Assembly (NCBI GenBank): GCA_946803715.1
Contig: CAMPET010000085.1
Location: 3,576 to 67,575, forward strand
DNA: 64,000 bases
Source: Beroe ovata
Lineage: Eukaryota; Ctenophora; Nuda; Beroida; Beroidae
Direction: 5' to 3'
The notes under the pieces are model-generated. The model did not search any database. It saw only the letters and a list, made by a program, of their open reading frames with translations, and was not told the DNA's origin. The number at the start of each line of letters is the position of its first letter. Position 1 is the first letter of the stretch. This document shows, in pieces, positions 39,801-56,649 of this stretch. A program made the translations under genes and the position numbers.

Positions 39801-39950
39801 AAGCAACATTCAAAACTTTGATCAAGTGTTTCCCAGTAGGTTTTTTATACTAACCTTGGCAGTCCATCTTTTCCGATTTCTGTGCTACTGATATTCAAGG
39901 AAACAATTCATAGAGTGCAGCTAGTTTATAAAAACTTTGATAAAAGGTTT
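36860..39950. other. Intergenic region between divergent RNF213-like and acyl-CoA dehydrogenase genes
   Basis: I see no convincing gene here. It contains three tandem copies of an 18-base unit (CATTACCTGTGTACACA type) at 37,034-37,085. A possible small inverted-repeat element lies at 38,484-38,598, with ends CAGGACTTATAAAGAG and CTCTAAATAAGTCCTG. A patch of CA-rich sequence lies near 39,020-39,065. The 5' exons of the flanking dehydrogenase gene may lie near 39.6-39.9 kb but could not be fixed. Confidence 0.5.
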
Positions 39951-39956
39951 TTTCAG

Positions 39957-42900
39957 ATTTCGCAGAATGTATATAAAAACGATTCCTTATTGCCAAGACT
40001 TTTATATGCCATCTATGAGCAAAAGGGGGTATGCAAGGTGGAAGCTGATCTAGATTTGACTGATTTTGGAAGCAAATATAATTGGTTAAGTTCACTAGCT
40101 GTGCAATGCGAGGAATATACTCCAAGATTAAAGAGGTAAAATTATTATATTTTGCATCATATTATGATTGTATGAAATGTTGAATTCCCTTCTGAGATTG
40201 CAGCCACTTTACTTTAATTACCTACCCGAGCTGTATCAGGTTCCTGTTTGTTCACTGTCCAGTGTCCCGTGCTCCCTTCTGCATAGTAGCAACAAATTTC
40301 AACATGAATTCAGCTGGAAGGGGGGGGGGTAGAAAGTTAGCCAAAAGGGGTAAAAATGTGGGGTCGTCAGGGAAGTTAATAGCCAATAAAACAGTAATAG
40401 GTAAAATATTGATATCACAGATTGGATGGTTGGGGATTGAGAATTGATGATATATCAACATGCTCTGCATGGAAAGAATTGCATACTGTCGCAAGTGAAG
40501 AAGGATTGGTTGCAGTCAGATATGACTCATCCGCAGTATGAGAAGTGAAATCATTTGAATTCTCGAAAATTAGTTGACATATGAGAACTTTGGAGACATG
40601 ACTATTTAAATGATCTAGTACCTGATAATCTTTAACGCCCTTTATCAACGTAACAACATCTAGGAGTTGAAAGAGGTGCATCAAACGCTCAAGATGTTGT
40701 TGTTTAATGCAGTGAGCGGGATGGTATCTTGTCCTTTAGCAATGACTGACGGGGCAGCTAGTACCTTGATCAGTTTGCTTGACAAGCATCAAAACTGCGA
40801 TCCAAGTAAATAATATTAACTACAAATTATCCAGATTTTACACTCATGATACAGTATTAATGAAGTTGGGACCTTTTTGCCAATTTTAATTATGATTATC
40901 GCAACAGATGAGTGTTCCATATGCAGCGAGGACTGGAAAAATGTTATTTCCAAAGTTGTGTCAAATCTGACTACTCGCAGACCTGAAAAATTCTGGACAT
41001 CTGGTTGGTCTCTTGTCTGACTGATTGATTCATGATGTGAGCAATGATTTGAATGAGTGATCCGCCACCAGGTCAGTGGATGACAGAACGAGCAGGGGGA
41101 TCTGATGTCACCGCCTCGACAGAAACTGTTGCAAGGAAGGGTGGCGATGGTGTCATCAGGCTTTACGGTAACAAGTTCTACACTTCGGCTATTGATTGCA
41201 ATGTGTCTTTGGTACTGGCTCGGTATAATGGAAACCTGTCGCTCTTCTTGGTTCACCTTCCTGAAGGTTGGAGCTCCTTAGTTTGGTATTTAGTGCCAAA
41301 TCAGAACATAACATACATCATTGCAGTCTCTTATCGCTAATTAGTTGGGTATTTGCGACATTGGATATTCGGGGCATGATGTCCCGAATACCCAACTCAG
41401 TAATTCCTGTTGAATATTCGCGACGTTGGGTATTCCCGACACTGGTTATTCAAGAAGGTGGGTATTTCGTACCCCAATCCAGCCTCTGTATCCAGGTTTT
41501 GATGGTACAATCGAAGTTGAGCGTCTCAAAGATAAAATGGGGACACGGCAGCTACCTACTGCTGAACTGAAGCTCAATGGATTGCCCGCACTGTTGCTAG
41601 CAGAGAAGGGAATCGCTAGCATAATTCCTATGCTGCAAGTGAGTAATGAAGTTTATTCTTGCTTATCGGCTGTCGGAATTTTAATTCATACAGTAGGTAC
41701 CTATAGGTACCTTACACTAAGAACAATAATTTTTCATCATGAGCTATGTATCTTGGAGCTTCTTCATTAAGCCTCCTGTGCCTCCAATCTGCCAATATGT
41801 TGCAGATCACAAGGTTGCACAATGCAGTGTCTGCAGCGTCTTATGTCAGACACATATCTATGCTGGCACAAGAGTTCGCTAGGAATCGCACAGCTTTTGG
41901 AGCGAAACTCAATCAGCTACCGCTTCATAAAGTATCCTTAGCTAAACTCGAGACATGCTATCGTGCCTTGGCTGTTCAAAGTCTCGACTTGGCTATTGTT
42001 CTCAATGCTAAGGTAAGGACTCTTCACTGATGAGTCTGTCCGACTTGTTTTGCTACACCCTGCCACAGTACCGATCTACTATAGGAAGATGAAGGGGGAT
42101 TTGTTCATGTGAAACGTGTGCTGTCTGCTGTTGTAAAGATCCACACGGCGCTGGTTGCTGTGACAGCTATCAGAGACGGACTGGAGACATTTGGGGGTGC
42201 TGGGTACATGGAGGTCAGCTATTTCTGTCTGGTGGTCTTTATTACTGTATCGATGTGTTTATATTAGAGTCTGTGGACTGTGGACTATGATTTGGGTGTA
42301 TAACACAGACCTAACATCCCTAGGACACGGGCTTACCAGGCATATTTCGTGACGCGTGTGTTCTTCCAGTATGGGAGGGCACATGCGACGTGCTCTCTGC
42401 TGAGACTGCACGTGCCTTGACACGTGACCCTACAGCTGTGACCCAAGTGACTGCTTATATAAGAGATCTTGCTGGTGGAACTATTGGATTTGGTGGCCAA
42501 ATCATACCGAGCGTTAGCCAACAAGAACAGAGTTGGAAGGTGTGTTTTGGTCACCGTTGCCCGTATGAGATCGCAATTCGGTCCAAAGGAAACGCCACCT
42601 TTGGGTGTCCAGAAATGTGATGTTGCACTGTACTGGCGCAATATCTACTGGTCTGACTGAATCGCATGATATGTCATTATGCACTGTATTGGTCTCCTAA
42701 TATGCACAGTTTTTTGGTTTTATTCTTATTTTCGTAACAGTGAGCACTGTATATGTGTCACTGCAGGGTCCCGTCACTGATGTAGCCTCCTGCTTGAGTG
42801 ATGTTGAAGAGGCAGTGAATGGCGGCAGTCCGTACATGGCGCGTTCAGTGGCACTGGGCCTTGGAGCGGCGCATGCTGGCGCTGCACTCATCGCACTAGC

Positions 42901-43111
42901 TAGACAGACAACTGAGAAATCCGACCTCGTAAGTGTACTCACAACATTTTATTCCCTTAGCGCAATAAAATGTGATTTTGCTATCAACTCCTGTACCGTA
43001 ATCTGTCAATGTGCCACTCTTCAGGCAGCTGCGCGGATGTGGTGCCGACACTTCCTACCCCAAATCTCGACAATTGATACTGATGATATCGACCGCATAT
43101 TGGAACTCTAA
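39957..43111 (+). CDS. AidB-type acyl-CoA dehydrogenase family flavoprotein (5' end not located)
   Basis: Eleven exons chain in phase: 39,957-40,135, 40,421-40,535, 40,664-40,805, 40,908-41,003, 41,072-41,266, 41,496-41,638, 41,806-42,012, 42,085-42,213, 42,324-42,539, 42,767-42,928 and 43,025-43,111 (stop). This gives about 556 residues, close to bacterial AidB. Motifs: RLDGWGLRIDDI, SCPLAMTDGA, FWTSGQWMTERAGGSDV (flavin-binding segment), ERLKDKMGTRQLPTAEL, FARNRTAFG, ETFGGAGYMEDTGLPGIFRD and LPVWEGTCDVLS, which keeps the acidic residue at the usual catalytic-base position. Members bind FAD and are thought to oxidise acyl-CoA-like substrates; E. coli AidB also binds DNA, but that should not be assumed here. 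An upstream exon with the start codon is expected. Plain acyl-CoA dehydrogenases lack the long AidB-type N-terminal domain seen here. Confidence 0.92.
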
Positions 43112-43217
43112 TCCCACAGCTATCTATCTAAACAAGTTGCGTGAATTTCTGAAATTGAGTAGATGTTACCGGCCTTTTGTCATAACATTGTCATAATTAT
43201 ACATGGGGGTTTCTGAG

Positions 43218-43448
43218 TGTCATAGAATGTAGTGGTGTCAGTGATAAGCAGCGACGTAGTGTGGTGCATACGTCATGGAATGTAGTGGTGTCAGTGGTAA
43301 GCAGCGACGTAGAGTGGTGTATACGTCATGGAATGTAGTGGTGTCATCGGTACGCAGTAACGTAGAGTGGTGTATACGTCATGGAATGTTATAAAGTGGT
43401 GTCAGTGGTAAGCAGTGACGTAGAGTGGTGTATACGTCATGGAATGTC
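43218..43448. repeat. Minisatellite of ~53-bp units downstream of the dehydrogenase gene
   Basis: Four to five tandem copies of a unit starting GTCATGGAATGTAGTGGTGT and ending GTAGAGTGGTGTATAC. The fourth copy has a short insertion (TATAAA). It lies about 100 bases after the dehydrogenase stop codon, so it may fall in the 3' untranslated region. Confidence 0.9.
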
Positions 43449-43449
43449 T

Positions 43450-44064
43450 CATAGTGTGTATCCAATCATCTTTTTACGTTCCAATCAAGGTTCTCTCTGC
43501 AGTCCTTACAGTGCACTGTTGTGAAGGAAGAAGTTTTTTTTCGTAATATGGACTAACTGGAATGTGTGTACCGCGCGATACACTTAACCTTTGATTCAGC
43601 ATTTGTTACACGAACGCACGACGCGCGCTCTCGGGCTTTTGATTAATTCGTCACCTTGTCATTTTTGTCTGATATCAATGACTGATATCTGGCACCTCCC
43701 TTCATCCCATCTGGAATGAGATTGAACGAAATATGTCAATGATGTGTAACTATAGATGATTTGAAAGCTAATGATGTGATACCTATAATATCGGGAATAC
43801 GGACTCATATCCCAGTTCCCTGTATGCTACTAAGTATCATTTTGATAACCATGACAGTTTAGTCAATGGCTAATAGTCATGTACTCATATCAGTGGCACA
43901 GATGCCATTCCTTCCTGCTTGATTGAAATTGTCATGTATTGTAACAATCATCAACTCGTAATACTCCAAACATCTTAAAGTCTTTGTGGATGACACATTG
44001 ATAGTCACATGTTCTTCTCTATTTCTATTTAGCAATTTGCCAATGATACCTTCTCAGTTATAGT
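43450..44064. other. Intergenic spacer between the dehydrogenase and FIGNL1 genes
   Basis: The two genes are head to tail on the plus strand with about 950 bases between them. I see no ORF or RNA gene in this stretch; the FIGNL1 promoter presumably lies here. Confidence 0.5.
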
Positions 44065-49374
<5,310 letters not shown>

Positions 49375-49764
49375 CTATTACAGGTTATAACCAGGGCAAG
49401 GAGTGTTATAACAGACGATTTTCGCCGGGTTCTGACGCAAATACACGACACGTGGTTCTTTATAGAGGAATGTGCATGATTAAATAGCGACATGAACTCT
49501 GTGTGCGCGTGGGGAAATCTATCATTTTAAGAGGGAGCATAATATGAAGATTAATTGATACATTGCACGGACACTGACATGAGTCATTTGTCTGTGTTAT
49601 TGTCTGGATATCTATAAAACAGAGGGGGTAGCTGTCTGATTGGTGTTATCTCTGTCATGATATCGATAATCGATATTCTATGCTGCAGTACTCACTCGTA
49701 ACAATACGATCATTCTTCACTATAAATCACAGTCTGAGTGACACACTCACGTCATTCACACCTG
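49375..49764. other. Convergent 3' intergenic spacer between FIGNL1 and EGR
   Basis: FIGNL1 (plus) and the EGR gene (minus) converge here with only about 390 bases between the stop codons, which must hold both 3' untranslated regions. No ORF of note. Confidence 0.6.
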
Positions 49765-52485
<2,721 letters not shown>

Positions 52486-52689
52486 GATAACGATAGGTGC
52501 AAAAGAGAGAACTGGGTATATGGTCCGTACTAGAGTGCGTACGCTGACAAATTGAACGGTAACGAAATGGCGCGGAGTGGTGAGGTGTTGCAAATATAGC
52601 CCCCACCCACCCCCGTCAGTGCTCACGTCGCATGAAGTGATGCAGTGGGGAACCACGCATAATCGTGACTCCACCCTGTCCAGCCATTA

Positions 52690-53400
52690 TCTGTTCTATT
52701 TTTAACCTGATCGTCGGAGGTAGAATTATATAGGCTCTAAGCAGCGGGAGAGAGAGAGCGCGCATGCTGTCAAGTGGTTCTGTGATAGTTGTGACGCAAA
52801 TTCACCGTCTGCTTAACCCGATATTCGCTGGTTTAATTATTAATAGTATTTCGGGTGGGAAACGCACACATGACCTCTGCCCCTCCTTCGCCAGAACTTC
52901 TGTTCGATGAAGATGACTGTCAACTGTGTTCTGAATAGTAATACACTTACAGCTAGTGCTGTGCAGAAGTCTGATGATATTGAGTACTTCAGGGGTTACA
53001 TATTATATCCATCATCCACTGACGAATTTCCGCGGTCAGATAACTATCAGTCAGTTCATTTCACTCTTGCAGTTGCACGATACTAAGGTAATACTAATAG
53101 TCGTATCATAGTAGTAAATCTTGAGCGCCACACATGTGCCAGTGACACCAGTGTCATATTCATGACAGCATAACATTAACACTGTGTATATCATTTAGCA
53201 GTGTCGCATCATGATCATCAGTGTGCAGTGTCGTCGCTTAATTGAATCTGGATAAATGCCAAAATACCAAATTGCACATTCATTCGACCTTTAAAGGATT
53301 CATTTTATTTGTGATTCCTGCCCTAGTCGGAGTACTTTACGAGTCTTGCTATTCACTATTAAATAGTAATAGCATCAGTAATACTATCAATCTATGAAAT
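52690..53400 (-). promoter_or_regulatory. Putative EGR 5' flank
   Basis: Upstream of the EGR start on the minus strand. A TATA-like CTATATAATTC (minus sense) lies at about 52,724-52,734, some 240 bases before the proposed ATG, and GAGAGAGAGCGCGC runs follow at 52,750. I did not find clear CArG boxes, which vertebrate EGR promoters carry. No ORF is visible in this stretch. Confidence 0.3.
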
Positions 53401-53412
53401 TATCGATGCAAT

Positions 53413-53838
53413 CTTGTCGGGCGATGCCAGACCGCTGATGCAAGCCGCGAAGCGGCTTGCGTCAGCGAATAAGTTTGCGCCGCGCGCGAAACGAAATTCT
53501 CGACAGGGTCTATCATCGATCGACAAATGCAATCCTATTAGTATTAAATTAAAATAATGATAATGATATGAATTGTATTTCAATTTGTAACTGTTGAATT
53601 GGTTCTTGGTGAAATTGAAAACACCACGGTTTTACTTCTATGATTATCTTTATTGTAATTGTATATCTAGCATCATGTATCACTATTAGTATCATTATCT
53701 TGCATGTTGCAGTTGCCTTGTCGATCGATGATAGCCCCTGTCGAGAATTTCGTTTTGCGCGCGCGCGGCTCAAACTTATTCTCAGACGCAAGCTTGCATC
53801 AGCGGTCTAGCTTGCATCAGCGGTCTAGCATCGCCAGA
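53413..53838. mobile_element. Fold-back element with ~115-bp inverted arms
   Basis: The left arm (about 53,413-53,527) reads TTGTCGGGCGATGCCAGACC through GCAAGCC and TCGACAGGGTCTATCATCGA; the right arm (about 53,717-53,838) is its inverse, ending GCATCGCCAGACAA. The arms enclose about 190 bases of AT-rich DNA. Similar arm pieces recur at 53,990-54,020. The arms contain the GC-rich modules found at 34.5-35.2 kb. No target duplication could be established. Confidence 0.7.
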
Positions 53839-53859
53839 CAACAGTTGCCGTGCCTGTCA

Positions 53860-54410
53860 TTGCTTGTCTTTTTTTAAGTTGGTATATTCCGGACTGTTGG
53901 CGTTATCATGCCGGATGTCATGTTGTCTGACTCTGTCCACTGCACTGTTTCCTGCGCGCAGAGAGCGCGCACTGCGCAGCTTAATCGATCAAGGGCGATG
54001 CCAGACCGCTGAAGCAATCCGCTGTTTGAGTCAGAATTGCCGGATGTTATCTGTCTACTGTTTCTTGCGCGCGGCGCGCGCAAGAAACAGTGGACAGATA
54101 ACATCCGGCAAAAGTTTGAGAACTGTCTCATGTCTGAGATCAATAAGATCAGCGCCGCGCGCGCGCGAAATTTTCGACAGGGTCCTGACTCCTGGGTTTA
54201 TCATCGATCGACAAGTGTCCTCGCGCTGCGTGACCCAAATACTCCGCGCGCGTCTCCAGTCTCCGTGGATCATGCCCGCTGGTTTGGACTACGACTTTTA
54301 AGTTCACTGAGTATAGAACAGGGGCGCGCAACGTGTGCGCATCGACAAGGCCAGGCCTTCAAATGAGGCGCGCGCGCAAGAAACAGTGGACAGAAAACAT
54401 CCGGCAACTG
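53860..54410. repeat. GC-rich modular repeat cluster with a 71-bp near-perfect palindrome
   Basis: This cluster repeats modules seen at 34.5-35.2 kb: AAGAAACAGTGGACAGATAA followed by CATCCGGCA (several times, both strands), GACAGGGTCCTGACTCC...CATCGATCGACAA, GCTGCGTGACCCAAATACTC, and GTTCACTGAGTATAGAACAG. At 54,039-54,109 two copies of the first module face each other across GCGCGCGGCGCGCGC, forming a 71-base palindrome with one mismatch per arm. Open frames here are composition artefacts. Confidence 0.75.
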
Positions 54411-54994
54411 CAACCCTTAGCTTGGCAAAATCTTAATTTCGTTGGCCGGGCCCGACGCCGCTTGCGCGTATCTACAATCTAGCTGCGCAATCTTGCAACA
54501 AAATTTTTGTGCAAGATTTTTTACCTGGCAACGCTTTGCCAGATACGTCTTGTGTTTTGTCCACTTGACTGTCTTTTGTCAGAATTTATCTGACCCCATC
54601 AATCTTCAAGTGTTTCTTGCGTGCCTAATTCATCGCGCAAAAACAGTGGAGTAGAATAGGGGCCGGCACGCAACTTGTGCACACTACCTACGCAGTAATA
54701 CTGGTACCATTTTGCACAAATTCGTGTCAGACAAGGTCCCTTAATGCGCACAGAACTTAAGGCTAAGGGTAAGATGTGTCCTTCTGTCAACACTCAACAT
54801 GAACAATGCGAATTGGAATGAAAGCTCAACAACAGGGCAAGTATCATATCATGGTGCCAATCAGAATATATGGCCGATTTGTTTCAAAGTACTCCTTCAT
54901 AAAATCAATGTTTCATGAGCATAGTTGGGACTTGATGTCCAGTCACTTTCAATACCTCTATGGATAGGAAAGCGCATCTTGGTATTCAATTTAC
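54410..54994 (+). repeat. 585-bp dispersed repeat, copy 1 (adjacent to a zinc-finger-like ORF)
   Basis: Shares most of its sequence with 56,062-56,649, from CAACCCTTAGCTTG to GCATCTTGGTATTCAATTTA, with a short indel. After the shared end this copy continues with a RC of the CAATC...AGTAGTGTTG motif and then the ATG at 55,037, so it looks like the 5' region of an element that encodes the following ORF. Confidence 0.85.
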
Positions 54995-55036
54995 ATTAAA
55001 CTTATCAACACTACTTATTACAATCGAATTTGAGGT

Positions 55037-55567
55037 ATGGCAAAGAATGGCAAGTCCCGGACGATGGATAGTGACCCGGGTGAAAATGAAAATGATAGTG
55101 GAGGAAGTTTGTCCAGTAGCAGCTGCTCAAGCTTTGAAGTGATCCAGGAGGCGGCCTCTTCTGCACCCAACATCATCAAAGATGGTATTTGCAATGCATG
55201 TCAATCTGAGGTAGACATTCTTCAATTCTCTGTTCAATGTTTCAAGTGTGAATCATTTTTCCATGCTGTTGATTGTTGTGATACATCATTCTGTGTCAGT
55301 GCTAAAACTGCATTTACACAACATCTGAGACCTGCAATTGACAGAACTGGTTCTTATGAAAACCGATTTGGCAAGTTTTTCTTCATGTGCAATGACTGTT
55401 GCACAGAGTGGGAATTGAAGAAGGTACTAACTCATGATAAAAGAGTTGAAGTTATTGATAAGAAACTTGATAACTTGAAAAGTGAGTTTCGCAATGAGCT
55501 ATCAGAAATCAAAAAATGTCTTGCTAAATCAATTCAAATGAAAGAGTCTCAGTTACAGGCTGATGCA
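55037..55567 (+). CDS. Transposon-associated zinc-binding (PHD/zinc-ribbon-like) coiled-coil ORF, truncated
   Basis: About 177 residues from the ATG at 55,037 to an ambiguous base at 55,568. The N-terminus is acidic and Ser-rich. A Cys/His cluster follows, CNACQSEVDIL, then CFKCESFFHAVDCC and FFMCNDCC, spaced like a degenerate PHD or FYVE-type zinc finger. A charged stretch predicted as coiled coil (DKRVEVIDKKLDNLKSEF) comes next. Similar PHD-plus-coiled-coil ORFs occur as the first ORF of animal non-LTR retrotransposons, so I infer a mobile-element protein. The coding sequence breaks off exactly at the N, where GC-rich modular repeat begins, so the truncation may be an assembly join. It is not a recognisable host gene. 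Confidence 0.6.
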
Positions 55568-55745
55568 NTGTTTCGGCCTTCGATGAAGGCGCGCGCGCCG
55601 CGCGCAAGAAACAGTGGACAGATCACATCCGGCAAACAGGGTCTATCATCGCGTTGATAGACAAGGCCTTCAGCAATCAGCTTCGACGAAGACGCGCACA
55701 AGAAACAGTGGACTGGGACAGATTCACAGATAACATCTGGCAATT
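55568..55745. repeat. GC-rich modular repeat (two copies of the AAGAAACAGTGGAC module)
   Basis: Contains AAGAAACAGTGGACAGATCA plus CATCCGGCA, then a second copy AAGAAACAGTGGACTGGGAC...AACATCTGGCA, and a shortened CAGGGTCTATCATCG module. These match the clusters at 34.5-35.2 and 53.9-54.4 kb. Confidence 0.75.
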
Positions 55746-55759
55746 AGTCAATCGCTAGC

Positions 55760-56007
55760 GCTATTCTGCCTCGTTTGAATCCGCGCACTATCCATCTTTA
55801 GGTAAAATTGCAATTGCTCATATATTTTCTGCTAGTTTTTCTTTAAATTGTTTTTCCTACTACAAGTCTATGTAAATCAATTGTATTTTTAGTGAGACGG
55901 TTAGGGTTAGGGTTAGGGTTAGGTTAGGGTTAGGGTTAGGTTAGCATAAAAGCTGGCAGGCGCGTCGCAAGTACCGTCGTGCGCGGATTCAAACGAGGCA
56001 GAATAGC
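55760..56007. mobile_element. Inverted-repeat element carrying a telomere-like TTAGGG array
   Basis: A perfect 29-base inverted repeat bounds the element: GCTATTCTGCCTCGTTTGAA onward to CCGCGCAC at 55,760-55,788 and its exact complement at 55,979-56,007. Between them lies GGTTAGGGTTAGGG-type sequence (55,899-55,944, about seven units, two of them shortened to TTAGG). There is no ORF and no clear target duplication; AGTCAAT occurs near both flanks but not immediately adjacent. Perfect arms suggest a young or conserved element. Confidence 0.8.
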
Positions 56008-56061
56008 ACGAGCCTTAGTCAATAGTCAATTAGTTTTATAGTTATCCGCAATCAATCTTCC

Positions 56062-56649
56062 AACCTTAGCTTGCCGCAAAAATTTTATTTCAATGGCCCG
56101 ACGCCGCTCACGCGTATTTACAATCTAGCTGTGCAATCTTGCAACAAAATTTTATTGCAAGATTTTTTACCTGGCAACGCATTGCTGGATACGTTTTGTC
56201 CACTTGACTGTCTTTTGTCAGAATTTATCTGACCCCTTCATGTTTTTCTCGCTTGCCTAATTCATTGCGCAAAAACAGTGGAGTAGAATAGAGGCCGGTG
56301 TGCAACTTGTGCACACTACCTACCCAGTATTCTCTCACAGTGTTTTATAAAGTCCCTGGTACCATTTCGCACACATTGGTGTCCGACAAGGTCCCTTAAT
56401 GCGCCCAGAACTATAGGCTAAGGGTAAAATGTGTCCTTCTGTCAACGCTCAACATGAACAATGCAAATTGGAATGAAAGCTCAACAACAGGGCAAGTATC
56501 ATATCATGGTGCCAATCAGAATATATGGCCCATTTGTTTCAAAGTACTCCTTCATAAAATCAATGCTTCAGGAGCATAGTTGGGACTTGATGTCCAGTCA
56601 CTTTCAATACCTCAATGGATAGGAAAGCGCATCTTGGTATTCAATTTAC
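56062..56649 (+). repeat. 585-bp dispersed repeat, copy 2
   Basis: Second copy of the repeat at 54,410-54,994, same orientation, ending at the same point (GGTATTCAATTTAC). Unlike copy 1 it is not followed by the zinc-finger-like ORF, so it is probably truncated or recombined. Confidence 0.85.

Noticed and set aside
43218-43448. CRISPR-like array of regular repeats
   Set aside because: Units are directly abutting with no unique spacers, in a eukaryotic intergenic region; it is a minisatellite.
55899-55944. True chromosome end (TTAGGG array)
   Set aside because: The array is short, lies inside an inverted-repeat element, and is followed by more than 8 kb of unique sequence and a gene.
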